Positions 9,297 to 20,116 of a DNA stretch of 21,955 nt are shown here, in pieces. Positions within the stretch are counted from its first letter, which is position 1. Each line of letters starts with the position of its first letter. The notes below the pieces were generated by a model, which made no database searches, was not told the DNA's origin, and was given only the letters and a program-made list of their open reading frames with translations. Where the stretch lies: the NCBI GenBank assembly GCA_020650975.1, contig JAIPMN010000078.1, positions 10,142 through 32,096 of the forward strand. The letters run 5' to 3'. The position numbers and the translations under genes are program-made. The stretch comes from Apostichopus californicus. Taxonomy: Eukaryota > Echinodermata > Holothuroidea > Aspidochirotida > Stichopodidae.

Positions 9297-10745
9297 ATGG
9301 GGACTCATTTCCTGCGTTAAATAGTCAAGCATGGGCAAGAGCAAGACCATCACGAGGGACAAGTTGAAGCTAATAAATAACATGCACTGTATTTCAATCA
9401 AAACTAAAATAATATCACAATTCTTAAGTGTCTGATTATTTGATGCTGTACGGTTGTGCCATGTCTCAATTACCTATAATCTTGGTGCTAGTAAATTTAA
9501 GTTTTAAAGAATAGCTACAATACAACTAACTACTACTGTTGATTTTAATTTGTCAGAATCATGATGTTGTATTCAGCCACAGAGAAAGTATTGGTTTGTT
9601 GGAAGGATATTCACTCCACAAACGAAAGATAAGGCAGACGTTTGTAATATATCTTTGTGTTCATAATAAGAATAGGCAGGTATAAGAATAGGTCAAATAT
9701 ACGCAGTTGGTTTTGTATGTGTAGCCTTTTGCGCCTTAATTGGATACTTGATTTCCAACGGACAGTTCCTTATAACTTCGTTTCAAACTGACTTTCATTT
9801 CAAGAAATCATGAAAGAGGCCACAGCATGAAAGCTTTCCCATTTGCTTTGCTCGTGTGTTTATTTGCACTACCATAAAAGGTGTAGGAAACACGAAATTT
9901 TAAAATAGCTAGTTGGATGTTTTCGATCAGTACTTATTCTGAGTAATGCCCAGAAAGTTTAACAACAGTTTTGGTAACATTGCGACCAAGACTGAAATGT
10001 GTGAACTCTTCAAGTTACAGCAATGAAACTTGATAAGATGCATAATGATATAATACTGTAAATCAATATATTATTCTTTCAAGTTTAATGTGTTCAAGCT
10101 TGCTGGTAATTGATGAGCACTCCTATTGCTCATAGCATTTGGTGCGGATGAGATGACTGCTTCGTATATTTGCTATACAATACTTAGTTCTGAGAAAAGA
10201 TTAAAGGGCCAGTTATTACACCTCTTGAGGTCATTAAAACTTCTTCATCATAAGTTCAGTTCAACCAAAGACATTGTTACAGTAATCCAACTGGCCACTA
10301 GGGGATTCACATTTTGCCGAAAGATATTTTTCATCCTCACTTGCAGGGATTTGTGTGTCAGAGTCATTGGTGCTTAAAGTAGCAGGCTTCCATGCTTTGC
10401 ATGAATCGAGTTGTATTACTGTTCAGTATTGAATACGATTCGCTAGGCTATTAACTATTTCCTTGTGTAAGTGTTTCCGTCAACTTTTCGTTCCTTCCTC
10501 CTTTCACATCTTGTATTTGTTCTCTCGAGTGTTGTTACTCCATACAGATAAGAAAAAAATATTCGTGTAGGATATTATCGATTACTAAACATTTTATGGT
10601 CGTAATTTATTTATAGAAGGATGGTGGTCTTGAGAAATATTTCTTTGAAGCTCCAACAGTAAACGGTTAAAGCAGCGTTTCGAGTTTGTTCGCCATTTTT
10701 GTTCAAAACAAACGATTAGTATTGATCACATTATCAAGCTCAAAA

Positions 10746-10808
10746 CGGTGTTAAATGATGTTAAACGGTGTTAAATGGTGTAAGCGGTGTTAAACTCAAA
10801 ATGGTGTA
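10746..10808. repeat. Short tandem repeat, ~10-bp unit (CGGTGTTAAA)
   Basis: CGGTGTTAAA, TGATGTTAAA, CGGTGTTAAA, TGGTGTAAG and CGGTGTTAAA follow each other with small changes, then a looser ending (ATGGTGTAC). It is a degenerate simple repeat. Confidence 0.75.
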
Positions 10809-11066
10809 CAGCTAGGGAATCTAATGATATACGAATGGACTTGTACTCCGAGAGTTCCCCTTCGCACGTTCATTTAATTCAAAGCATAATCCAAACCACG
10901 TTAAGATAAATAATCTCTTTAAGAGATATATATTATAATCAGATGGTGATATTAAAGTTTCTTTAACTTGTGATACTTTAAGTACCGTGCCGCACAAGAT
11001 ATCTTTACACTTCATGGTAGAAGTAGCACCACCACTTACAATATTATTGTCTCTAAGCTCAATTCC

Positions 11067-11091
11067 TTTTTTTTTTTTTGGGGGGGGGGGG
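11067..11091. repeat. T13-G12 homopolymer junction
   Basis: Thirteen T (11067-11079) run directly into twelve G (11080-11091). Copy number is likely unreliable in assembly. The G run could form G-quadruplex-like structure. It may mark an old retroelement tail, but no element body is recognised beside it. Confidence 0.9.
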
Positions 11092-12338
11092 TGTTTCAAA
11101 AACATATTGTTGCAATTTTATTGTACAATTTCGTTATATATGCAGAAAGACATTACAAAACATGAAAAAAGAAAATTAAACAGCGGTAAATTTGCCAAAA
11201 GCAATTTCATAGATTTATGATGTACCTGTTTACCTGAAGGTCAAATGAGTAATATCGACGTAGTATGATTACCATTATTGAGGGAGGCGTTAGTTGTGCA
11301 ATTTGAATAGGTATGTTTGCTGTCAAATTTCAAGTTAGAAATGATCGGTTTTGTAGGTAGAGTTAGTAAGTAGTGACAATCTATGCACGTTTTGTATGAA
11401 AAGTACTTTTGCCATGTGATGTTCACATGTTCGAATAACTTAATAAAAGAAACTTTCTATTATATATTTTCCGGCTGAATGTGGTGTTTTAATGCAAAGT
11501 AAGCGAGGCCATTACCACAATCTTTCTATAGTTAAGAGTTCTGACGTTCATATATTGATAATAGCTAAAATCATGTTAAGGACCGTAGGGCCGATAATGT
11601 CTGTTCTCGGTTGTTAGGTGTTTCTTACCATGCCAAAACATTGCAACAGTGGAGTGTGCTGCCTATTTAGATTTACAGTATACTGTACGTATAAGCAATA
11701 TCAATTGTAAAGAGGTCGCTATACAGATATTCATTTTTAATGATGGTGTTAGAGTAATCACAAGTAGTGGCGAGTAGTTACTTTAAAGTAAAAACTTGAG
11801 AGTATTTGTCGGGGCCTGTCAAATAGAGTATGATCTATTTCCTTCTAATCTGGTTACGAATGGAAGGATAAACGCTATATACCAGAGATAAAATGAATTG
11901 CATAGGTATTAATTGTACGAAGACTGATGCATATACGAATGTTGTGGCGTTAAGGTTTACAACGAACACTAGAAAGAATTGAGAATAGTGAAGGAATTCA
12001 GTTGTTCGTTATTTTTCAGACTATAGTTGCTACTCTCATCATTGTTCAGTTACTATTTTTTTTATTTCCAGTTGTTCAATGAAGTCAAGAAATGATTTTA
12101 TTGAAACAGATAAGTAACGATCAAATGCTATGTCATAATGTTTCCGCATACTTTCTTACTATGTTGATATAGAGGCTGAAAATAGTATGTGTGTGGGCTC
12201 TCTATAGATAGCATAAGCACTTCAATATAGTAGCAGATACTCAAACACATTGTAACACCATTCTTGCCTTTAAGATAACAATTTACTACAGACATCAGTA
12301 CTAATGTTTTCCATGTAAAGTTGAACATTTGATGGCTG

Positions 12339-13589
12339 TGATTTTCATTTCATCATATTTATTTGTAAATAAAAAGCATGACTAGTTTGCAAAGAAAAAC
12401 AACACATGTGTTTGCATCTTTTTGGTTTCTTTGTGAAGACGACGGCAGCTTCGTAATTTAAGAAAATTCAACAAAGAAACCGGTTTGATTTTAATGAGAT
12501 TATTTACAGGTGTATGAACTTACCCAAACCATTCACTGTATTTATTGTTAAGCAGTTTTAGACCTGGACCTGGACTGTGGTATGGTCCACGCTACTTGGA
12601 TATGGTCCATGCTAATTAGGTTGACCTTATAGAATATAAAGTTTATATCACGTGGTAGCAACCTCTCTTTCTCATCGCTGCTGCCATACAGATAATACTT
12701 CTATGCTATGTTGCCCTTTGTTGTAACTTAATAGGTATGCATGCATCTTGTGCTTTTACTATAGCCTAGCTTAGTAGCCGTTGGCATACCTATTGAAAGT
12801 AAATTTGATACTAAGGCTCTTATATTGCTCTGTATCAATTTAGGGCCTTGCAGCAGCTCTAAGGGTTTAGCTTACTGGTTTGGCCAAGGAGCTTAGTCTG
12901 GGTAAGTTCACAGTATTAGTTGATATTTTGTGCATTTGGTAATATTTAGAGGCAACTGAGTGCAGTGAAGATAACTTGAGCACCAGCGGATTCCTCAATT
13001 TACTTGTTAAGGGTTAGTCATGTGAACCGATCGATTGCAACCTTTATATGAGTAATATTCGAATTGTTGAAATGAATGAAATTAGAGACAAAATGTGTCA
13101 AATAAATCAATTTTACGTATATGAATTTGACTACTATCTAGATAAATGATTAAAAAACATTCGAAAAGAATACTTGTGAATACTATATCAATTAGAAATT
13201 CATATTGAATCACGTGAGTGTCTAAAGACACAGTCCCAACAACATTGGCAATTGTCATGTGCGATAATAGTTACAAACTTAAGACAGTATAAAACAAAAA
13301 AATATAATTACAAAAAAACTTAAACAACACCATTTTGAAAAAGAAACTCAGTTGCATATGAACAAATATCAAAGAGACCACCGTTGTTATCTGTCAACAT
13401 ACTTCTAGCCTAAATATACTTATAAACAATTCATATGTACATCATTTCAGGTCTTAAAACATTACATAGACAAGTTAAGGTCCAGGCCCAGGCTAAGCAA
13501 AGTTATTATGATCTTTACCCGTGTACGCTTTCAGCGATTTTTGTATATGTGTACTTGCAGGCTTGAGTTGTCAAGTTTGTTTGTGCTCT
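12339..13589 (-). other. 3' flank / probable 3' UTR of LRR copy 1, homologous to the flank of copy 2
   Basis: Two blocks match the region downstream of copy 2 in the same order. The 27 bases at 12339-12365 match 17674-17700 with one substitution. The segment from about 13029 to 13165 matches about 18079-18235 with many substitutions and indels (GATCGAT.GCAACCTT, then GTTGAAATGAATGAAATTA). Minus-strand poly(A) signal candidates are AATAAA at 12546-12541 and 12363-12358. A two-copy 20-bp repeat (TATGGTCCAYGCTA) lies at 12581-12620. Nothing here is coding. Confidence 0.6.
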
Positions 13590-14919
13590 TCATTTTCCAA
13601 CTTTGCGGATAAAAAAAACCATAACTGAGATTAGGATTATAATGAGGATACAAATAGTTATATTAGCAATTGACATCGCCCATATATTCTTCACCAGTGG
13701 ATTGCCAGAAGAAGATACCTCCAATGCTTTCCCCACGAGGTAACTCCAGTGTGCTGAATAGCTTGCAACTGTTGAATAAATCGATTCAGCTGTTCCTCGA
13801 CTATGAGATGTTGTAGAAGGAATAGCACTACCGGACATAGTTAAAGCTATTTCATCATCCATTTGACAACCCTCTGGTGGGAGGTCACCAGTGACGTCAA
13901 TATACGAATCTTTGAAATGACATCCTAAACTTTCGAAACGACCCAGCATTTGCTTCTCCGACTGTGATTTGTTCATAAACCAATCTTGAAGATACTGAAA
14001 ACCACAATCACACAAGAATGGATTTCCGCCAACAAAGCAGCAGTGAGATTTCTTAATGAAAGGAACAACATAGGCCGATTCATTGAAATAATTATTCGAT
14101 AGATATACATATTGGAGGTTAGGAATAAGCCCAAGATCATTTGGTGATGGTAGAGTATGCAGTAGATTATGCGAAAGATCAACATCTCTGAGAGATGTAA
14201 GACCATCAAATAATCCATTCGGAATGCTCCTTAGTCTATTATTACTCAGTTCAATACTTTCCAAGTTTGCCAGGTCTTTTAAAATATTGCTATCGAGTGT
14301 AGTCAGTTTGTTGTTTCCGAGTATCAAGTATTCCAGTTCATACATATTTGAAAAATGTCCAGAAGAAAGTGATTTAATATTATTAAATCCTAAATCTAGA
14401 TATTGAACTTTACTAAGTCCAAGAAATGCAGCTTCTTCAATGATAACAAGTTCATTCTTATCTAAATATATTCTTGTCAAATGTTGTTCCGTAGCAAGAA
14501 ACGTTCGATTTCGTAAGATGGTCATTTTATTATGTGACATAAGCAGGTTCTTTAAATGGTTGTTGTTTACAAACACACCGGGCTCCAGTTGTGATATTTC
14601 GTTTTTAGAGACATCTAACGTTTTTAGATCAGTATATCCAGACATTGTCTCGTTATCAATTCTTTCAATATGGTTCTCTTGCAGCTCTAGCATGACAGCA
14701 TTTTCGCAGCCAGTGGAGATCGGTACATGATGGAGACTTCTGTCATCACAACGAGCTCTTTTGAACCAGTCATCGTATGTACACACCTGGTTGCAAATCG
14801 AAGTCGCCACATCTTCTTCAGCAGGATTAACGTTTCCTATAGGCAAAGATAGGACTCCCGATATTCTTAGAAAAATTCCGAAATGTAGCCCAAAAAAACA
14901 GAGCGTTCGGAATTTCGAC
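13590..14919 (-). CDS. LRR single-pass membrane protein, copy 1 (main exon, intact)
   Basis: This is a cell-surface LRR protein of unknown ligand. The frame is open as a 450-codon ORF from an ATG at 14942 (numbering used here). Hydrophobic signal segment about 14-26; LRRNT with Cys50, 54, 65, 79; about nine 24-residue LRRs at 80-299 (L..L.L..N.L..L); LRRCT opening GGNPFLCDC (Cys311, 313) and closing with Cys341 and 359; Ser/Thr-rich stalk 360-418; TM helix about 422-444; tail RKVGK. N-glycosylation sequons lie at Asn97, 145, 287 and 324. There is no Ig, TIR or other cytoplasmic domain. A splice acceptor (TTGACAG) just before 14919 aligns in position and phase with one in copy 2, so the ATG at 14942 may be intronic and the true start may lie at 17195. 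The architecture resembles GPIb-alpha or VLR-type LRR ectodomains; no orthology is claimed. Confidence 0.9.
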
Positions 14920-17178
14920 CTGTCAATGAGACACATACCCATAGATTAGCGAAGTTAAAGTTTTGCGTTATATTCGCCATATGCATAACTTACTGACTGG
15001 TGTAAAAGACAAAAAAACCTGTTGACGCGTAAACACTATGTTATGTAGAAATATAAAAAAAGGATTGAAACGATTTTATGGCAGCCTATGGGAAATTACA
15101 TAAATGATATAATATATGTTTTGAGGGGATGAAAGAAACCTGCAACCTTTTTTCTGAGTACTCTGATATATAGCAGAGGATAAGGCAGACGCCCCTTTTA
15201 ATGTCTATCAACCGACGCTCCTAAGCGTAGCAGCAGGTGGTTCAAGCTCTTCTTCGAATAATGGCAGTTGTTGGGTAATAACATGCCTATTCTTTAGTTT
15301 GGTTTAATACTCTAAGAACTGTTTTGTTTTGTCAAATTAACTGACAAGAGCAAATACAAATCCGTCACGGTGCCTTTTCTCACATGTTAGATTGATGGCT
15401 GTGTGCCGAGTGCAGTTAAGATGAATGGCCCCAGCTCACACTTTTGAACATTTGGTGTATGCTTTGCTCTCGAACGCATGTATTCCTTTCTAAAATATTT
15501 ATAGCGGCGTTAAAGAATAGTATGGATCAGTTTTGAAGGTTGCTTTATGATATATTTAATACGAAAGGTGATAGTTTAGTAGGTTACATAAGTATTTAAT
15601 ATAAGTCCTCATTACATCCAATATGATGATCTCGAAATTCCATGAAACCTATAATTTGCTTTAGCACCACTGAAACTTTAAAAACGGGTAGTGCTGTATA
15701 TAAATTCTCCATTAGATTTTCTGGCCTACTTGATCAAGGTTGTAACTTATGCTCATATCAAGTGAATTGGTGAGTAGCTGTTTGTGTGATCATAGAGCTA
15801 GTGGAGTGATGTAATGATAGCTTTCAACATGGGAGGGTAAGGGGCAACAACGGAAAGAAAATAAAGTGTTTTTATATTTTCAAAATATGCGTGACTGTAA
15901 TTCGTCAACCCCCTCCAATTCCGTGGGGCTAAAAAAACGGACGCATGATTTAGCGATAAACGTATTTGCGTTATAGTAATTTGTTCAAACAAACCACATT
16001 GAGCAGAACTATGTTTGTCTTGTTTGTGAAAATGGACTTTGATCGCAATTATATTCAATATATGTGTACTATCAAGGCCACCAAAACACCGTTGTTTGCA
16101 TGCTTTATTTGAATCCAAGTAAAAATGCATATCCATATTCATGAAACAAACACAGGCGCATATTCATGAAATTTCGTTGTAATATCTAGGCCTACTGGTG
16201 GAAATAATTATAAATGACTGCAAATAATGCCACCGTTTCATTGAGACGGCATAAATCCCGAACTGTTCCTCCTAATTAAAAGCTTGTTTAACCTAAATAT
16301 TGCTGACCTAACAACGTTTGGCCAAAGGATGACTTCAGGAACAAAACTAATTTTTATATATTGTAGACAGTTAAAGACCACCGCTATCAGTCCAAGCATT
16401 TTATGTACCACTTCCTATTTTGAGAAATAAACCTTTAAAAAGCCGAGATTAATTAATTACAGAGACTTAACTAAGTTAGTTTAACACGCGTATCATTATA
16501 GGATATTTCCACAGAAGCAACACAAAACTCAAAAGGAAATCATTAGACAGTGACATACTGTATTCATAGCATCTTACAAACTTGTCAAGGACATATGGTG
16601 TTGCATGCCATTTCAGAGACTTAGCATATTTTAAAGCGGAGCATATCTTTAAGCTGAATATAGCTTGAAAAACAGCATAGTAACAGAAATGATGTCAACT
16701 CTGAAATTGCTCTTTAACTTGAACTAAAATGTTGCCTAAAGTCACCGTTGACCATATGTACCTGTTTGTCAATTAATTATAAACGGAAATTCCATCTGAT
16801 AGACGGCTTTTTGTAATGAATTCATTTGAAATATCAAGTGAAACAAATACGGTTACAGTACCTAGCTGTGTTATTTGATTCCATTGAAAACATCCTTTTT
16901 AAAAGTGTCACAGACTAGGTTCGCAGTAACTAACCATCCATAACAACTTTTTGTTACATTTATATTGCAACATATCATGAAAATTGATACACAGTTTCTG
17001 GCTATAAAATCCTAGGCTTATACAATATTCTTAATTGATAACTTTGTCGGGTTAAAAAGCACAAGATCTCTCTTTTTTCATTGCTTATTATAAAATCAGA
17101 TAGTATCCAGCGATCCAGTGCTGCACTTCGTTTTGATCCTGGAAATACATAAGCGTTAAAAATAGCAGACTAACTTAC
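14920..17178 (-). other. Proposed first intron of LRR copy 1 (2,259 bp)
   Basis: The minus-strand donor is AG|GTAAGT at 17178-17173. The acceptor is CATTGACAG ending at 14920, with a plausible branch site GCTAATC about 25-30 bases before it. Inside I see no supported gene. A 114-codon minus-strand open frame (15798-16142) has no recognisable domain and probably lies in repeat sequence. A second donor-like GTAAGT at 14993-14988 would make a 74-bp intron, but I see no fitting ATG beside it. Confidence 0.5.
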
Positions 17179-17195
17179 CTGAAAAGTCCATTCAT
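17179..17195 (-). CDS. Proposed 17-nt first coding segment of LRR copy 1
   Basis: On the minus strand, ATG AAT GGA CTT TTC AG ends directly at a consensus donor (AG|GTAAGT). Joined to the main exon at 14919 it completes AGG (Arg) and gives MNGLFR followed by SKFRTLCFFG, a standard signal peptide with a basic n-region and hydrophobic core. ATG has A at -3. An in-frame TAA lies five codons upstream (17213-17211), so no longer start exists in this frame. The spliced protein would be 448 residues. Support is the phase match, the donor quality and an equally placed 17-nt segment in copy 2; no transcript evidence is available here. Confidence 0.5.
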
Positions 17196-18401
17196 GTTAC
17201 TCGTGTAATGTTATTTCTATGCACATTGAAAGATTTCCCTTTAACTCACGTATGTCAGTCTTGAACAGTAACTCTCTTATGACTTTTAAATTTCCCGCTA
17301 ACGTGTCAACAACAGATAGTGCCCCTACTAAATAAACATTGGTTTTAATGCAACTGCATAGATAACGATTTGAAGTAATCGCAGAGCCAATCATCAACGA
17401 GCATGTGGATTACGGCAGAACTAAATTATTGTAAGATTTCATACTAAACATAATTATAAGCATACCAAGGAACATCTCCTTTATTGAGCAGAATGTTCCT
17501 AAGGAAGTAATAACAATTGCTGTGTAAATTGAACCGGTATGACGACTGGCCACGGTTAACTGGGATTTCCAATGGACGAAACAATTTGGTTTTTTTGCTG
17601 AGCATTTTCTACGAACTCATGTTGGTACACCACAATCTTAACTATAAGATGTAGCAATAATTGAGATGATTTCTGATTTTCATTTCATCATATTTGTTTG
17701 CCTCCTAAATCGTACAAGTGGCTAATATTCTCCCCTCGCATTAGACCCCTCAGCTGCACGACTTAATGTCTAAGCCCCCCATACCCTACGTAAATACACA
17801 CCCTCCACAATTGCAAAACAGATGGCAGCTCACCTGTTTGTTTGTTTCATCTCATACTTTTTTGTTAAAATGTGAATATTCTACCCCTAAGCCCTCTCCT
17901 CTGGACAACAAACCTCTCCTGGACAACACCGTTACAGCCACCCCTTCCTCCATCAGTGCAAAAAGAAAAGAAAAAGGTAGCTCCCCTGTATGTACTAAGA
18001 TTTTCATCTCATTTATTTGTTTAAAAAGCTATACTGCGACGGTAATTTCTTTGCAAAATTAATGTGTTGACTTACTTTGATCGATGGCAACCTTTCTTTG
18101 AGGCATATTCGATTGGTTGAAATGAATGAAATTAAAGAATAAACGTCAAAATAAAATAAAAAATAAAAATCGAGGCTTGCATTTCAAGTTTGAGCAGCTA
18201 TCATGATAAATGATACTTTCCGTTACTCTCCGAATAAATAAGAAAATATTACGGTGCTACGAGTAATGAAGTCGATTAAAATGGAAAGAAAATTGTTTCC
18301 CAAACTAAAACTAGATGTAAATTTATGATAACTAAGACAATTTTTTTTGTAATTGATATGTTATGTACTGTAAGCAAAGATCAAATGAATGAAATTAAAG
18401 A
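17196..18401. other. Spacer between LRR copies: 3' flank of copy 2 and 5' flank of copy 1
   Basis: 17674-17700 and about 18079-18235 match the 3' flank of copy 1, so this part belongs to the duplicated unit of copy 2. A third, shorter relative of the 27-base block (GATTTTCATCTCATTTATTTG) lies at about 17999-18020 and contains a minus-strand AATAAA at 18017-18012, a candidate poly(A) signal for copy 2. A 66-codon minus-strand open frame ends with TAA at 17197, one base before the proposed ATG of copy 1; if transcribed it would be an upstream ORF. No other coding signal is seen. Confidence 0.55.
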
Positions 18402-19712
18402 CTACTTACTTTCAATATTACAACATAAGAGGAATATTAATATAAGCATGGCCAAACTTACTGAACAAATGATTAAATTTGCCATCGATATAGTCCATAA
18501 GTTATCTATAAGCGAGGAGTCAGATGACGGTGACTCGGTAAGCACTGTCTGCTTCATGGGGTTAACAGTAGAGTCTTTTGGCTTCTCCAATTCTTTCGTA
18601 GTTGTTTTAATATGTATCGTTGTATATTTGACAGTGGTTGAAGAAAGGACGCCATCATCCGTTGGACAACTGTTTGATGGTAGAGCAGCAGTGACGTCAA
18701 TGTATGAACCATGAAAATAACATCCTAAACTACTGGAATGACTGAGAACTTGCTTCACGTCAATTGATTGGTTAAAATACCACTCTTGAATTTTTTTAAA
18801 TTCACAGTTACATTCATAAGGGTTTCCTCCAACGAATAAGTACAAAGACTGTTCGAAGAAAGGAACAATATTGGCTGATTCATTTATGTCATTGTCCGCT
18901 AGTAAAAAATATCGCAAATGTGTAAGAAGTCCAAGGTCAGATGGGGTTGGAATAGTGTTCAGTCGATTATGCGAAAGATCAATATGTCTTAGAGATGTAA
19001 GACCATGAAATAATCCATTCGGAATGCTCGTTAGTTTATTATTGTTCAATGCAATAACTTCCAGGCTAGTAACACAATTAAAAGTATCATTCTCAATCGA
19101 GACTAATTCGTTGTTTCCGAGAATCAAATGTTCCAATTCCGTCATGTCCTGGAAATGTCCTGAAGTAATTGACTGAATATTGTTGGATCCCAAATCTAAG
19201 TATTGAACTTTATTAAGTCCATGAAATGCAGCTCCTTCAATAATCGCTACTTCATTTTTGTCGAGATATATTCTTGTCAAATGTCTTTCCGTACCAACAA
19301 AGGTTCGATTTCGTAAAGTGACCAAAGCGTTGTTTGACAGAAGCAAATGTTTCATATGGGAGACATTTACAAAAGCTCCGGGCTCTATATGTGATATTTG
19401 ATTCTGTGAAAAATCCAACGTGTGTAAGAAATTCGGTACCCGTTCACTGTTTCTTGATTGATCAATTGTATGTTGTTCTCATGCACCTCCAACAGAGCAG
19501 CATTTTCACAGCCAGTTGATGTAGGTATATGTTGAAGGTTCCTATCATGACAACGAGCCCTATGAAACCATTCGTCGTATTCACACACTTCTTGACATGT
19601 TACTGATGTCTCACCTGTCCTAGTCGATGGCGTCGGTAAGGGGACACAAATGACTACGTAACATGCAATAACCACTCCAGCAAATGTCACCGAAAACGTC
19701 GGTAAGCTGGCT
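18402..19712 (-). pseudogene. LRR single-pass membrane protein, copy 2 (frameshifted paralog)
   Basis: This is a paralog of copy 1 with the same domain order. The upstream frame (19712 down to about 19436) encodes the signal peptide, LRRNT (CQEVCEYDEWFHRARC…GC) and first LRR. The downstream frame (19433 to 18402) encodes the remaining LRRs, LRRCT (GGNPYECNC… LGC…SNSC), a Thr/Ser/Lys-rich stalk, a TM helix and the tail NIESK. Alignment to copy 1 puts two extra bases (CG on the minus strand) at about 19434-19435, right after NGY. Neither frame has other stops, so the lesion is single: a young pseudogene, a polymorphism or an assembly error. LRRs 4-5 match copy 1 at 36 of 48 residues, LRR 6 at 10 of 24, and the stalk hardly at all. 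No ATG precedes the signal peptide in the exon; acceptor TTCCTTACATAG ends at 19713. Confidence 0.85.
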
Positions 19713-20099
19713 CTATGTAAGGAAACAACAAACTACATGATATTAGTTTGCATGAATTGTGTGACATTGGGGTGCTCCGGCTTAATTAGTCCAGGACTCC
19801 GTTATTAAATAAGTAGAATTAACAGCAGATAAAGAGAAACTCCAGACATAGATTTAATTGTGGAATATAAACTTGACTTATTCTGAGATGATAATATTGT
19901 TGCTGGAGTGCAGATCCAGAATAGTCGTCTGAACTGCACTCTCTGAAGTCTGGAATGCTGTTTTCTTCATACTGAAAAACTACAGTATTTTAGTTATTAC
20001 AACTTCCTGAGAGGGGGCCATAACCTCTCTGTGACATAAACTCTCATACACTCTTTTACTTATAATTACTAAGCCACATAGAAGAGGGCTATGACTTAC
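19713..20099 (-). other. Proposed first intron of LRR copy 2 (387 bp)
   Basis: The minus-strand donor is GTT|GTAAGT at 20099-20094. The acceptor has a good pyrimidine tract (TTTGTTGTTTCCTTACATAG). The phase equals that of copy 1: exon 2 begins with one base completing a codon. Inside, GAGTGCAG (about 19905) and CTGCACTC (about 19936) form an 8-bp inverted repeat. Nothing else is recognised. Confidence 0.45.
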
Positions 20100-20116
20100 A
20101 ACATTAGTATACACAT
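20100..20116 (-). CDS. Proposed first coding segment of LRR copy 2
   Basis: On the minus strand, ATG TGT ATA CTA ATG TT precedes the GTAAGT donor. Joined to 19712 it gives MCILML followed by ASLPTFSVTFAGVVIACYVV, a credible signal peptide. Like the segment of copy 1 it is 17 nt long and ends two bases into a codon. The ATG context is weak (C at -3). The same frame is open further upstream with other in-frame ATGs (for example MKYSC…), so the start is less certain than in copy 1. Confidence 0.4.

Larger units (their letters stand above)
7646..12338. other. Intergenic spacer between convergent genes
   Basis: I find no supported gene in these 4.7 kb. Open frames are short, lack splice context and have no recognisable motif. 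The region holds a two-copy duplication at 9078-9296, a 10-bp short tandem repeat at 10746-10808 and the T13-G12 junction at 11067-11091. ATCTCTT-T-AAGAGAT at 10913-10927 is a small near-palindrome. TACTGTA-type words thin out after about 9 kb. Confidence 0.6.

Noticed and set aside
10126-10377. 83-codon + strand ORF
   Set aside because: No recognisable motif, does not start with ATG, and has no splice or poly(A) context.
12844-12900. Exon-like segment between an acceptor (CAATTTAG) and donor (CTGG|GTAAGT)
   Set aside because: All three + strand frames contain stops, so it cannot be an internal coding exon; a noncoding exon cannot be shown from sequence alone.
13973-14949. Several 60-96 codon ORFs overlapping LRR copy 1 on both strands
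   Set aside because: Shadows of the long LRR frame, which alone has a recognisable domain structure.
15798-16142. 114-codon minus-strand ORF
   Set aside because: No signal peptide, domain or splice support; composition resembles translated repeat, and it sits in the proposed intron of LRR copy 1.
18325-18714. 129-codon + strand ORF
   Set aside because: Antisense to the TM and stalk region of LRR copy 2; its hydrophobic stretches mirror that sequence.
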